DNA of 64,000 nt from positions 4,154,001 to 4,218,000 of the forward strand of contig NZ_CP157484.1 in the NCBI RefSeq assembly GCF_045348435.1, written 5' to 3'. Shown in pieces: positions 26,378 to 39,700 of this stretch; the stretch's first letter is position 1, and each line of letters opens with the position of its first letter. The DNA comes from Alsobacter sp045348435. Its GTDB lineage: Bacteria > Pseudomonadota > Alphaproteobacteria > Rhizobiales > Beijerinckiaceae. A program made the position numbers and the translations under genes. A model generated the notes under the pieces. That model worked only from the letters and a program-made list of their open reading frames with translations. It was not told the DNA's origin and made no database searches.

Positions 26378-27427
26378 ATGTCCGTGGCCGTCAGGATCGA
26401 GGGCGTGAGCAAGTTTTTTGGGCCCTTCGCGGCGCTGCGGGGGGTGTCGCTGGACGTCGCTCCGGCCGAGCTCGTGGCCCTGCTGGGCCCCTCCGGCTCG
26501 GGCAAGACCACGTTGCTGCGCGTCATCGCGGGGCTCGAGGAGCCCGACGGCGGGAAGGTCGTCTTCGACGACGTCGAGGCCCAGCACCTGTCCCTGCGCG
26601 ACCGGCGCATCGGCTTCGTGTTCCAGCATTACGCCCTGTTCCGGCACATGACCGTGGCCGACAACATCGCCTACGGCCTGAGGGCGCGGCCCCGGCGCGA
26701 GCGGCCGCCCTCCGACGAGATCCGCCGCCGCGTCGGCCAGCTTCTCGACCTCGTCCAGCTCGTCGGGCTCGAGGCGCGTTTCCCGGGGCAGCTCTCGGGC
26801 GGGCAGCGCCAGCGCGTGGCCCTCGCGCGGGCGCTCGCGATCGAGCCGCGCGTGCTGCTGCTGGACGAGCCCTTCGGCGCCCTGGACGCCCGCGTCCGCA
26901 AGGACCTGCGGCAATGGCTGCGCGACGTGCACCGCCGCACGGGGCATACGACCCTCTTCGTCACCCATGACCAGGACGAGGCCCTCGAGCTCGCCGACAG
27001 GGTCGCGGTCCTGAACGACGGCCATATCGAGCAGGTCGGCGCGCCGGACGACGTCTATGACAAGCCCGCCACGGCTTTCGTCTGCGGCTTTCTGGGCGAG
27101 AGCAATCGGCTCGACGTGGAGATTGCGGGCGGGCAGGCTTTCCTGCAGGACCGGCCGATCTTCGCCGCCGCGCATCACAACGGGCGCGGCGCCGGCAAGC
27201 TCTTCGTCAGGCCGCAGGACATTCGCATCGAGCCGCCGCATGGGCACGGCATCGCCGGCGTGGTGGCCGCCGTGCGCCGCCACGGCGCGATCCGCAGGGC
27301 CGAGGTCGCGGTCACGGGCCTGGCCAGGCGGATGGAGGTGGACCTGCCGAGCGCGATCGCGCCGGCGGTCGGCGAGACAGTCGGGCTCAAGATCGTGAAG
27401 GGCTACGCCTTCGCCCGGACCGACTAA
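26378..27427 (+). CDS. cysA: Sulfate/thiosulfate ABC transporter ATP-binding protein
   Basis: The 349-residue ATPase has Walker A GPSGSGKTT, QHYALFRHMTVADNIAYGL, signature LSGGQRQRVALARAL, Walker B LLLDEPFGALDARVRKDLR, an H-loop VTHDQDEA and a C-terminal regulatory domain from about residue 240. FQHYALFRHMTV and RKDLRQWLR are typical of CysA. It ends the sulfate operon; AT-rich DNA follows directly. Confidence 0.95.
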   Translation: MSVAVRIEGVSKFFGPFAALRGVSLDVAPAELVALLGPSGSGKTTLLRVIAGLEEPDGGKVVFDDVEAQHLSLRDRRIGFVFQHYALFRHMTVADNIAYGLRARPRRERPPSDEIRRRVGQLLDLVQLVGLEARFPGQLSGGQRQRVALARALAIEPRVLLLDEPFGALDARVRKDLRQWLRDVHRRTGHTTLFVTHDQDEALELADRVAVLNDGHIEQVGAPDDVYDKPATAFVCGFLGESNRLDVEIAGGQAFLQDRPIFAAAHHNGRGAGKLFVRPQDIRIEPPHGHGIAGVVAAVRRHGAIRRAEVAVTGLARRMEVDLPSAIAPAVGETVGLKIVKGYAFARTD

Positions 27428-27445
27428 TTACGAATTGTTTGGACA

Positions 27446-27465
27446 TTGACTTTGATGAGAGTCAA
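27446..27465. promoter_or_regulatory. Inverted repeat TTGACT-N8-AGTCAA after cysA
   Basis: Perfect 6-bp arms TTGACT (27446-27451) and AGTCAA (27460-27465) lie in a low-GC patch (about 27428-27500) between cysA and a small ORF. The left arm resembles a -35 element, and a weak TAGACT follows. It could be a promoter with operator for the small ORF. Confidence 0.35.
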
Positions 27466-27517
27466 AGCCGGTTTAGACTATCTCGTCTATCTCGAGACAG
27501 TCGAACCGGGGACTCCG

Positions 27518-27727
27518 ATGGGCACAGATCGATTGACCAAAGTGGTGGCCGAGGTCATTGCGAACTGCATCCCGGACGCCTTCGCCCAGCCCGCGACATC
27601 AAGACTGGCGCGTGTGCGTTTTGACCTGGACGGGGATTTCTCGTCCCGCGAGCGCGCCGCTTTTTTGAGCCTCGCCGACGAGATCCTGGCCGTCCTGGCG
27701 GAGACCCGGGAGCGGAACGAGCCCTGA
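27518..27727 (+). CDS. Small hypothetical protein
   Basis: A 69-residue product, MGTDRLTKVVAEVIANCIPD through to ETRERNEP, is predicted. It is amphipathic and mostly helical, with no signal or membrane segment, and I do not recognise it. In-frame starts at 27446 (TTG) and 27455 (ATG) would extend it to at most 93 residues. The start at 27518 has a GGGGA 6 bp upstream. It is convergent with the giant RTX gene. Confidence 0.4.
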   Translation: MGTDRLTKVVAEVIANCIPDAFAQPATSRLARVRFDLDGDFSSRERAAFLSLADEILAVLAETRERNEP

Positions 27728-27756
27728 CGGACCAGGCCCGGGTCGCGCCGCTCCCG
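27707..27756. terminator. Possible stem between convergent small ORF and RTX gene
   Basis: Arms CGGGAGCGG (27707-27715) and CCGCTCCCG (27748-27756) are perfect complements around a 32-nt loop that holds further ACCCGGG/CCCGGGT pairing. There is no U-run on either side, so intrinsic termination is uncertain. It covers the only gap before the RTX stop codon at 27768. Confidence 0.3.
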
Positions 27757-27767
27757 CGTGGCCGTTC

Positions 27768-30700
27768 TCAGGCCGCGATCACCGTCAGATGGGCCAGCAA
27801 TGTCGTATGGGCGTCATCGGCGCTGATGTCGTAATGGGTTCCGCCCGCATCCGTCGTCGTCGTGTAGCGCGACGCGGCGTCCGCCACCGTCACCGTGTCG
27901 TTCCCGGAGGCCGAGGTCTGCAGCGTCAGGCTCTTGGCGGCGTCCGTCATCGCGGCGGCCTGTGCGCCGCTGACCGACACCGTGGCGCTGACGCCCGCGG
28001 CCCGGAAATCGATGACCTCGACATTGGTGAGCGCCGCCGCGAGATCCGCGCTGGCGAAGGACGAGCCCGAATTGGCCGCGACCGCCACCGTATCTGTCCC
28101 GGTCCCGCCATCGACGCGCGCCGCCAGGGTCAGCGAACTGCCGTCGATGGTGAAGGCGTCATTGCCGCCGCCGCCCGCAAGCGTGTCGGCGCCCCCGCCG
28201 CCCACGATGGTGTCGGCGCCCGCGCCGCCGGTCAGCGCATTGGCTGACGTGTTGCCGGTCAGCGCATTGGCCCCGGTGGCCGAACCGATCACGTTTTCGA
28301 TCCCCGACAGCACGTCCCCGGCCTCGTGGCCTGATCCTCCCGGATTCTGGGCGCCCGCCACCGTGAGGTCGACGGTGACGCCGACGGTGGAAGCCGCATA
28401 GTGAGCCGTATCGGTTCCGGCTCCGCCGGTGAGCGTATCGGCTCCTCCGCCGCCGATCAGGGTGTCGTTGCCCGACCCGCCGACGAGCCTGTTAGCGCCG
28501 CTGTCGCCCGTCAGGCTGACCGCGACCGTGAGCGCGCTGGCGTCCACGGACTCAAAGCCGGTCACCACCACGGAGTCGCCGATCGTCTGGTCGGCCACGC
28601 TCGACAGGTCGACCGTCACGCCGGACAGCAGCACGAGCGTGTCGTGCCCGGCCCCGCCCGTGATGGAGGTCTCCGTGCCGCGGTAGAAGATCCAGTCGTT
28701 GCCCGTGCCGCCAAAGAGCGTGTCGGAGCCCCCGCCGCCATCGAGGGTGTCGCCGGCCGCGCCGGCGGTGATCAGGTTGGCGCTCGAAGTTCCGGTGAGC
28801 GCGTTCGCGGCGGTGGCCGAGCCGGTCACGTTCTCGATGCCGGACAGGATGTCGCCCGCCGCGTCGCCGCCCGACTGCGAGGTCGCCAGCGACAGGTTCA
28901 CCGTGACCCCCACGGTCGATGCGGAGTAGTCGGCCAAATCCGTCCCCGCGCCGCCCGCCAGCGTATCGGCGCCGGCTCCGCCCGCCAGCGTATCGGCTCC
29001 GGATCCGCCGACGAGCGAATTCGCGCCCGTGTCGCCCGTCAGCCTGTTGGCTCCCGTGAGGGACCCGGTGACGTTCTCGAAGCCCGAGAGCACGTCGCCG
29101 GCCGCAAGGCCGCCGGACTGGGCGGTCGATAAAGCGAGGTTGACGGTGACGCCCGCAGTCGAACCCGAATAGTCCACCGTGTCGACGCCGGCGCCGCCGC
29201 TCATCGTGTCCGCGGCGGCTCCGCCGGTGATCACGTTGGCGTTGGAATCGCCGGTCAGGACGTTGGAGGCCGTTCTGGAGCCTATCAGGTTCTCGAACCC
29301 GGAGAGCACGTCGCCGGCCGCGTCGCCTCCTGACTGCGAGGTTGACAGGGCCAGGTTGACCGTGACCCCTGCCGTGGAGCCCGAATAATCGACCGTATCG
29401 GTTCCTGCCCCGCCGTTCAGAGTGTCCGCCACGGCGCCCCCGGTGATCACGTTGGTGTTGGAGTCGCCGGTCAGGACGTTGGAGTCGGTCCTGGAGCCCA
29501 CGACGTTCTCGATGCCGGACAGGGTGTCGCCCGCCGCGTCGCCCCCCGACTGCGAGGTGGCGAGGCTGAGATTGACGGTGACCCCGTTCGTGGAGCTCGA
29601 GTAGTCGACCGTGTCGACGTCTGCGCCTCCAACGAGGCTGTCCGCGCCGGCTCCGCCGACGAGCGTGTCGGCGCCGGCGCCGCCCGTGAGCGTGTCGGCC
29701 TGCGAGCCGCCCGTGAGGACGTTGGCGATGGCGTCGCCGGTGAGCACGTTGGATTGCGCGCTGGCGCCCGTGACGTTCTCGATTCCGTTCAGGACGTCGC
29801 CGGCCGCGTCGCCGCCGCTCTGGCTGGTGGCGAGCGTGAGGTCGAGGGTGACGCCCGTGGTCGACGACGCGTAGCTGGCGAGGTCGGTCCCGCCCCCGCC
29901 GATCAGCAGGTCCGCGCCCGCGCCGCCGATGAGCGTGTCGGCGCCCGCGCCGCCGATGAGCGTGTCCAGGCCCGCGCCGCCGTCGAGCTGGTTGTTGGCC
30001 GTGTCGTCGATGACGCGCACGTTGTCGACATAGAGATCTGTGACGGCTCCACCGGCTGCAGTCTGGGCGAACAAAACGCTGGAAGTCGTGCTGGTGGCCG
30101 TAAACGTGATCACGTTGGTGGCGAAGCCCGAGGTTGGGGCATTGATCGCATAGGCCTGGCCGCCGACCGTCACGGTTCCGGCGTTGGTTCCAGGGTCCAT
30201 GGCGTCAAACACGAGCGTGTAGGTCTGGCCGATTACGGTCGTCAGGTTCTGCGCGACGCCGTTGCTCTGGTTTGCCGTAGTGCCGCCGATCGCGAGGGAT
30301 TGGGAGCCTTCGCTGGACGAGCCGGCGACCTGGTTCGAATTGCCCCAGGGTGCGTACCATTGTCCGCCAAGAACGTTGGTGCCGCCGGTTCCGCCGGCCT
30401 CGAACCCGCCATTCGACACGATGTTGCGGCCAGCGTAGAGCGTGTCGTTGCCGCCCGCGCCGGACAGCGTGTCGGCGCCCGCGCCGCCGATCAGCATGTT
30501 GGCGCTGCCGTCGCCCGTCAGCGCGTTGGCGCCGGTGGCCGAGCCAGTGACGTGGGTCATGCCGGTGACGACGTCGCCCTGCGCCTCGCCGCCGGAATAC
30601 GCCCCGGCGGTGAGGTTCACGGTGACGCCGCCCGCCGACCGCGAGTAGTCGATCGTGTCGACGCCGCCACCACCCGCGATGGTGTCGGCCGCGAGGCCGC

Positions 30701-33700
30701 CCGCGAAGACGTTGTTCGTCGCCGTGCCGGTCAGCACGTTGCCGCCAACCGCCGCGCCGAAAACGCCCTCGATGGTGTTGAGGATGTCGCCCTGGGCGTC
30801 GCCGCCCGATTGCGAGGTGGCGAGGCTCAGGTTCACCGTCACGGCGCTGGCCGAGGTGCGATAGTCCGCCACGTCCAGATCCGCGCCGCCGATGAGCGAA
30901 TCCGCGCCGCCGCCGCCGATCAGCGTGTCCGCGCCGGCCGCGCCGTCCAGGGTGTCGTTGGACGCTCCGCCGGTGATGACGTTGTCGCTCGCGTTTCCGG
31001 TGCCGCCGAAGGCTCCAGCGCCGACGGAGATCAGGTTTTCGATGTTCGCCGCGAGGCTCCAGATGCTCCGTAACGAAGAGACCGTATCGATGCCTTCCCC
31101 GGCGTTCTCGGTCGTCACTGCGGTGACTGTAAGGGTGATGTAGCTGTCGTTGCCGGTTCCGCCCACCATCCAGCCGCCGAGGCCTCCCGGCCGCATGCTG
31201 GTGTCGAGCACGTCGTCGCCGGCGCCGCCGACGAGGCTTTCCAGGGAGGTTCCGGTCGAACCCAGGATCGTGTCGTTGAAGCTGGAGCCCACCACGGTGG
31301 TGATGCCCGAGAGGATGTCGCCCTGGGCGTCGCCGCCCGATTGCGCGGTCGACAGGCCGAGATTCACGCTGACGGCGGCCGACGAGCCTAAGTAGCTCGC
31401 CGTGTCGGAGCCGCCGCCGCCTGTGATCCGGTCCGCGCCCGCGCCGCCGATGATGACGTCGTTGCCGAGGCCGCCGTCGATGGTGTCGGCGAACGAGCCG
31501 CCCACGATGTTGTCGTTGCCGCCGTCGCCGTTCAAAACATTGCCGGCCGTATCTTCGAAGATGTGAACGGCGTCCACGGCCACGTCGGACACGTTCGACG
31601 CCGATGGGCCGAGGGTGTGCGCAAACGAAAGCAGGGTCGAGGTGCTGCTTGCAACGAAAGTGATGGCGTACGTCGTGAAAACGTTGCTGGGCGCGTAGGT
31701 GACGCTCTGCCCGCCCACGTCGACCCTGACCAGGTCGGGGGTGTAGCTTGCGGACATGCGCAAATCGAAAGTCAACGTATAGGCTTGGCCGAGAACCGTG
31801 GTCAGCGTTTGCGAGAGGACGTTGCCATAGCCGATGTCCGTGGCGCTTCCGTTGCCGTCCAGCAGGTAGCCCTGGTTTCCCTCGGTGCTCGCGAAACCCG
31901 GGTTGTTCGCCTGGCCGCCGAAGGCGTTGCCTGAAATGGTCCAGCCCGGTGCCACGCCGTTTCCTGCGCCGCCGATCTCAAAGCTTCCGTTCACCACGAG
32001 ATCGCGGCCGCCGAAGATGCGGTCGTCGCCGCTGCCGCCCGAGATCGTATCCGCTCCGAGCCCGCCCACGAGGGTGTCCGCGGCGAAGCCGCCCGTCAGT
32101 GCGTTCGCCGCCCCGCTGCCGGTGAGAAGGTTGGATGCCGTCGACGAGCCCAAGACGTGGGTGATCCCTGACAGCACGTCCCCGGCGGCCTCGCCTCCGG
32201 CCTGCGAGGTCGCGACGTTCAGGTCCACGGTGACGCCCGCGGCCGAGGCGGAGTAATTGACCATATCGGCGCCGCCATTGCCCACGATCGTATCGGCGCC
32301 CGCGCCGCCATAGAAAGTGTCGGCGCCGGCGCCGCCGGTCATGGCGTTCGCGCCGCTCGTGCCTGACAGCACGTTGGCGCCCGTCGCCGAGCCGCGCACG
32401 TTCTCGATGCTGGACAGGATGTCGCCGGCCGCGTCGCCGCCGCTCTGGCTGGTGGCGAGGCTGAGGTCGACGGTGACGCCCGCGGTGGACGTGGCGTAGT
32501 CCGCCAGGTCCGTCCCGCCGCCGCCGTTCAGCGTGTCCGCGCCGGCGCCGCCGATCAGCGTGTCGTTGGCGTTGCCGCCCGTCAACACGTTGTCGGCGCT
32601 GTTGCCCGTCAACACGTTCTGGCTGACCGAGTTGCCGATGACGTTCTCGATCGAGACCAGCACGTCGCCGTCGCTGGCCGACTGTGCGGTCAGATCGACC
32701 GTGAGTGGCGTCGTCAAGCCGGAGATCGCCACCACATTGTCGATGGTGCCGGTAAAGGAAGCCGTGCTGGCTTCGATCGCCAACGTCGTCCCGATCGCCA
32801 CGAATGTGGCCGTGACCGTGCCCGAGGCGCCAAGCGCGCCCGACGTATAGACGACGTTAGTGTTGTTGACCGTGCCGTTAGTGATCCTGAGGTACAAGCC
32901 GGTCGTCATCGTGTAATCGAACGAGACGGTGTAGGTCTGGCCGATGGTCAGAACGTTGCTCGCGTAAACGACCGGCGACGCATTCGTCGCTGTTACGACC
33001 CCCGAGCCGATGATGACGCCGCTGTTCGTCGTCCAGCCCGACCCGGAGTCGAAGGTCCCGTTCGTCAAGACGTTGGCGTTGTAGTTCGCCGTATCGGTTC
33101 CGCCGCCGCCGATGAGCGTATCGCCGCCCGCGCCTCCGGTCAGCGTATCGTTGCCCGAGCCGCCCGTGAGCGCGTTGGCCCCGCCGTCACCCGCGAGCTT
33201 GTTGGCGACATTGGCCGCGCCGACGACGTTCTCGATCCCATTCAGCACGTCGCCGGCCGCGTCCCCGCCCGCCTGCGTGGCCGTCGACATGAGATCGACC
33301 GTGACGCCCTGCGTGGAAAGCGCATAATCCACGGTGTCGCTTCCGGCGCCGCCGAACATCGTGTCGTTGCCGGCGCCGCCCACGAAGGTGTCGTTGCCGG
33401 TTTCGCCCCGTATCCAGTCGTTGCCCGCGCCGCCGTCGAGCAGGTCGGCGCCGCCGCCGCCCATCACGCTGTCGTCGCCGGCGCCGCCGATCAGCGTGTC
33501 CCCGGCCGAGCTGGCGGCTGTGACCTGGATGTCGTGAACGAGCACGTCGACGGAGTTGATGCCCGACTGCGTCAGCGACAGAACCGTCGAGGCGCCCGTG
33601 GCTGTGAACGTGTAGCTGTAGTTCGCGAAGGTTCCGAGACCGAGAGCGGCCGTGGTCTGGCTGAAGGTGGTGACGCCGCCCGTCGTCGCCAGCACCGCGA

Positions 33701-36700
33701 TGGCCGATGCGCCTGTGCTGCTGACCGTGCGCGTGGCGTCGAAGCTGATCGTGTAGGTCTCGCCGATCGTCGTCGCCAGCGTCTGCGTCGCCACGCCCGC
33801 GGAAGGACCGCCGGGGCCGAAGATGTATCCCCCCGCAGTGTCGCCCCCGACGTTGCTGAGGGTCCAGCCGGTGACGCCGCTCAGGCCTGCGCCGTTCCGG
33901 GCGATGTTTTCGCCGAACAGGATGTCCGATCCGGCCCCGCCGGTGACGACGTTCGCGCCGCCCGTGCCGGTCAAGGCGTTGACCACCGTGGAGGCAGGCA
34001 GGCCGGTATAGACGCTCCAAGGGCCGGCCGTCGCCGTCGCCGCGCCGGTGACGTTCTCGATGGTGAACAGCTGGTCCCCGGCCGCGTCGCCGCCCACCTG
34101 GGACGTCGCGACGTTGAGGTCGACATAGACCGCCGTCGCCGAGGTCGAGTAGTCGGCGAGGTCCGCGCCGCCGCCGCCGATGAGCACGTCGGCGCCGCCG
34201 CCGCCGATCAGCGTGTCATTGCCCGCGCCGCCCGCCAGGGTGTCCGCCCCGGCCGCCGCGACGCCGGTGAGGTCGTCGCCGATGAGCAGGGTGTTGGCGG
34301 TCGAATCGAGCACCCGGATGGCGTCGAGGGCGACGTCGGCGGCGGAGTTCGAGTTCGTCAGATGGTTGAAGGTCAGGGCGGTCGACGTGCTGGTGGCCGT
34401 GAAGGTGACCGAGTAGGTCGTCCAGGCGGTCGACTCGGTCACGACGAGCGACTGGTTGCCCGCGTCCACCCGCACCGTGTCCACGCTGCCGGTCGTCAAT
34501 TTGGTGTCGAACACCAGCGTGTAGGTCTGCCCCGCCACGGTGACGAGGTTCTGCGAGATGATGTTGCCCGCGCCGCCGCCGAAGGCGTCCATGGCGTAGC
34601 CTTGCGTGCCCTCGCTGGCGTAGGTGCTGTTCGACGTTCCGCCCGTGGCGTTGCCCGACATCGTCCAGCCGGCCGGGGCGCCCTGGGTCGCGGCGCTGTT
34701 CTGGAAGCCGCCATTCACCACGAGGTCGCGTCCGGCGAAGATGCGGTCGATGCCGCCGCCGCCGATGAGCGTGTCGGCTCCGCCGCCGCCCATGACGGTG
34801 TCCACGCCGGCGCCGCCGGTCAGCGCGTTGGCGTTGCTGTCGCCCGTCAGGACGTTAGCCACCGTGGCCGATCCCGTGACGTTCTCGACGCCGGTCAGGA
34901 TGTCGCCCGCCGCGTCGCCGCCGGCCTGCGACGTCGCGAGCGTCAGGTCCACGGTGACGCCCGTAGTCGAGGCCGAGTAGTCGACGAGATCCACGCCGCC
35001 GCCGCCGATGAGCACGTCCGCGCCGGCGCCGCCGATGAGCGTGTCGTTGGCGCCGCCGCCCACCAGGGTGTCGACGCCAGCCTCGCCGTTCAGCAGGTTG
35101 CCGGCCGTGTCGTCGATGATGTGGACGTTGTCGAGCGCGATGTCGCCGGCGCCGCTGGTGTGCGAGAAGGTGAGGGTCGAGGAGGCGCCGGTCGCCGTGA
35201 ACGTCACCGAGTACACGTTGAAGACGTTGAGTACGGGAGCGAAGGTGGTTGATTGCCCCCCGGCGTTGACCAGCAGCAGGTCGCCTGCGGTGGTGTTTAC
35301 GCGCGCGTCGAACACGACGGTGTAGCTCTGGCCGGCGACCGTCGCGAATGTCTGCGCGATGGAGCTGCCGGCGGCGGTTGTGCCGTTGTCAAGATAGACG
35401 CCTGCCGCGCCGTCCGAAAACCAGGTGGAACCGGTGCTGACGCCGGAGTTCGCCGTATTGCCGCTGATGGTCCATCCCGAAGCCACGGTGGCGCCAGCCC
35501 CAATCGAGCTGAGCTCGAACCCGCCGTTCACGACCAGATCCCGGCCCGCATAGACGCGGTCGTTGCCGGCGCCCGCCAAGACGGTGTCGGCGCCCAGCCC
35601 CGCCGTGATGGTGTCGTTCTGCCCGCCGCCCGTGAGCGCGTTGGCGCCGCTGTCGCCCGTCAGCGCGTTCGCGCCCGCCGAAGAGCCGATGACGGATTCC
35701 ACGCCCACGATCGTGTCGCCCTGGGCGTCGCCGCCCATCTGCGCCGTGGTGGTGTTGGTCAGGTCGACGGTCACGCCCGCCGTCGAGGCGCTGTAGTCGA
35801 CCGTGTCGAAGCCCGCGCCGCCGATGATGCTGTCGGCGCCCGCGCCGCTCTTCAGCAGGTCGTCGCCCAAGCCGCCGTCGAGCGTGTCGCCCAATCCGGC
35901 GAACAGCCGCACATTGTCGATGAAGGGCGACGTGACGTTGCCGCTTTGGGCCAACGTGTCCTGGATGGTGAGGACGTCCGCGCCCCCCGTGCCGGTCACG
36001 TTGACCGAGAACGTCGTCCACGCCGTGCTGGTCGCGCTGTAGCTGCCCACCAGCACGCCGTTCCAGTACACGTCGGCGCCGCCATCGGTCTGACCGTTGC
36101 GACGGGCGAGGTCCAGCATCAAGGTGTAGACTTGGCCGTTCGCCGTGCTGACGGTCTGCGAAAGGGCGTCCACGCCCGAGGTGTTGTCGAGGTCCAGGTA
36201 GCTGAATCCATCGGACGCCTGCTGACCCTGAAAAGTGTTCAGCGACTCGACCTTGCCCGCGCCGTTCCCGCCGGTCCAGCCGGTCATGGTGACGGAGCCG
36301 GCGAGGCCATATCCTGGGGCGCCCGTCTCGAAGCTGCCGTTCACCAGCAGGTTGGCGGCCGACACGGCCGTCAGCGTGTCGTTCAGATCGCCGCCCGTGA
36401 TCGCGTTGACGACCGAATTTCCGGTCAGGACGTTCGCGCCGGTGCGCGAACCCGTGATGAATTCCACTCCCGACAGCACGTCGCCTTGCGCGTCGCCGCC
36501 CGTCTGGGACGTGGCGAGCCGCAGATCGACCGTCACGCCCGCGACCGAGTTCGTGTAGTCGGCGAAGTCCGCCGTTCCGGCCCCGCCGGCCAGCGTGTCC
36601 GCGCCCGCGCCGCCCACCAGCGTGTCATTGGCCGCGCCGCCCGCGAGGCTGTTGGCGCCTGCGTCTCCCGTAAGCCGGTTGGCGCCCGTCGCCGAGCCCG

Positions 36701-39700
36701 TCACTTGTTCGATGCCCGACAGGATGTCGCCCCCGGCGTCGCCGCCGGTCTGGGCCAGGCTGGAGGTGAGGTCGACCGTGACGCCCGCCGCGGACGTCGC
36801 GTAGTCGACGAGATCCACGCCCGCCCCGCCGGTCAGGGTGTCGGCCCCGGCGCCGCCCCGGAGCGTGTCGGCCCCGCCGCCGCCGACGAGCAGGTTGGCG
36901 CTTGCGTCGCCCGTCAGAACATTGGCGCCCGTGGTGGACCCGATGACGTTCTCGATGGAGGACAGCACGTCGCCAGCGGCGTCGCCGCCCGTCTCCGGCG
37001 TCGCCACGCTGAGATCCACGGTGACGCCGGCCGTCGAGGCCGAGTAGTCGGCGAGGTCGATTCCCCCGCCGCCATTGAGCGTATCGGCGCCCGCCCCGCC
37101 AACGAACGTGTCCGCCGCGGCGCCGCCCGTCAGGATGTTGGCGGCGCCGTCGCCGACCAGCTGGTTCGAGGCGGTCTGCGAGCCCGTCACGTTCTCGATG
37201 GCGGACAGGATGTCGCCCTGGGCGTCGCCGCCCGACTGCGACGTCGCGAGGGTGAGATTGACCGTGACGCCGGCCGCCGACGCCGAATAGTCGACGATGT
37301 CGGTCCCGGCGCCGCCGGTGAGCGTGTCGGCCCCCGCGCCGCCGATGAGCGTGTCGTTCGCCGCGCCGCCCGTCAGGACGTTCTGCCCGCCGTCGCCCAC
37401 CAGCCTGTTGGCCGCGGTCGCGGATCCCACCGCGCCCTCGACGCCCGACAGGATGTCGCCGGCCGCGTCTCCGCCGGCCTGGGAGGTGGCGAGGTTCAGG
37501 TCGATCGTGACCCCGGCGCCGGACCCGGAATAGTCGGCGACGTCGGCTCCCGCCCCGCCGGTCAGCGTGTCGGCCCCGGCGCCCCCCGTCAGCGTGTCGT
37601 TCCCCGATCCGCCCGTGAGCACGTTGGAGCCGGCGTCCCCGATCAGCCGGTTGCCGGCCGTCGCGGAGCCGATGACGTTCTCGAAGCCGGACAGAACGTC
37701 GCCTTGCGCGTCGCCTCCGGACTGGTCGGTCGCAAGCCGCAGGTCGACCGTCACCCCCAGGGTGGAGCTCGCATAGTCGGCCGTGTCGACGCCGGCGCCG
37801 CCCGTCAGCGTGTCCGCGCCCGCGCCGCCCGTGACCGTGTCGTCGCCGGACCCGCCGACGAACAGGCTGCTCGCCGAGCCGCCGATCAGCCTGTTGGCCC
37901 CTGCGCTGGACCCCAGAACGCTCTCGATCCCCGACAGGACGTCGCCCGCGGCGTCGCCGCCGGCCTGGGCGAGGCTGGAGGTGAGGTCGACCGTGACGCC
38001 CGCCGCGGACGCCGAATAGTCGACCACATCCGCGCCCGCCCCGCCGGTCAGGGTGTCGGCCCCGGCGCCGCCCCTGAGCGTGTCGGCCCCGCCGCCGCCG
38101 ACGAGCAGGTTGGCGCCGCCGTCGCCCGCCAGCAGGTTGTCGCCGGCGCTGGACCCGGTGACATACTCGATGGACGACAGGACGTCGCCAGCGGCGTCGC
38201 CGCCCGACTGCGAGGTCGCGACCGTCAGATCGACCGTGACGCCGGCCGTCGAGGCCGAGTAGTCGGCGAGGTCGATCCCCCCGCCGCCGTTGAGCGTGTC
38301 CGCGCCGGCTCCGCCGATCAGCGTATCGGCACCGGCGCCGCCCGTCAGGACGTTGGCGGCGCCGTCGCCCCTGAGAAGGTTCGAGGCCGTCAGCGAGCCC
38401 GTCACGTTCTCGACGCCGGACAGGATGTCGCCCTGTGCGTCGCCGCCCGACTGCGACGTCGCGAGGGTGAGGTTGACGGTGACGCCCGCCGCCGAACCGG
38501 AGTAGTCGGCGGTGTCGCTGCCGGCGCCGCCCAGGAGGGTGTCGGCGCCCGCGCCGCCCACAAGGGTGTCGTTCCCGGCCCCGCCGGTCAGCGCATTGGC
38601 GCCGGCCGTTCCGATGAGCAGGCTGGCTGCGGTCGCCGACCCGACGACGTTCTCCATCCCGGACAAGATATCCCCGGCCGCATCGCCGCCCGACTGCGCG
38701 GTCGCAACGGCCAGGTTCACGGTGACCCCGGACGTCGAAGCCGAGTAGACGGCGGTGTCGGTCCCCGTCCCGCCCACCAGCGTATCGGCGCCCGCGCCTC
38801 CGGCCAGCACGTCGTCGCCCTGGCCGCCATCGAGCGAATCGTCGCCGTCGCCGCCCTCGAGCGTGTCGAATCCGCTCTGGCCGATCAGCGTGTCATCGCC
38901 TGCGCCGCCGGAGAACGAGACGATTGCATTGGTGGCGGAGGCCAGCTCCATGCGGTTGCCCAGCGCGTTCCCGGCGCCGGTGAAAAGCGTGGTCAGGACC
39001 GTCGAGCCGGTTCCGTTCGTGCCGTTGAAGATGAGGTTTTCGACATTTGAGCCCAGCGCATACGAAAACAAGCCGGTGCTGACGGTGTCGACGCCCTCGC
39101 CCCCGTTCTCCTGCACTAGCGTGTTGGCGCGCCAGACCACATAGGTGTCGTTGCCGGATCCGCCCTGCAGCGTGTCGACGCCGCTTCCGGCGTAGGCTCC
39201 GCCATACAGCGTGTCGTTCCCGGCGCCGCCGATCAGCAGGTTGCCGGCGTCCGTTCCCATCGATTGCAGATATCCGCCCGGCGCGCCGTTGGTCTCGCCA
39301 TCGGCGACGTAGAGCCGTCCGTCCGTCGCCTTCGACGGATCCTGCGCGAACTGGGCGATGTCGCTGGCCGTGAACCCGCGATTGTAGAACGAGATATTGT
39401 CCCAGGACGCGTTGGTGCTGCCGCCGATCGGGGAGTTGCCGGTGTTGACCCCGTAGGTGAAGCTCAGATTGGAGCCGATGATCCCGCCGATGGAAGTCTG
39501 TCCGACATTGACGCCATCGACATACACCGACGCGGAGAAGGGCTGAGAGGCGTCCGCCGAGGTGGTGTAGACGATCGTGTGGACCGTCGAGTCGCGGAGT
39601 TGGACCGTGTTGGTCGGGCTGGCGTTCAGCGTGAGCGAGGAGGAGATCGGCGTTCCGGAATTGAACAGCCGCAGTTCCGTGAAGCGCTGGACGTCGGCGT

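Noticed and set aside
27789..34416. Many 60-150 codon plus-strand frames rich in APPxPPxSVS
   Set aside because: They are antisense images of the GGAGADTL nonapeptide repeats, with no independent coding evidence.
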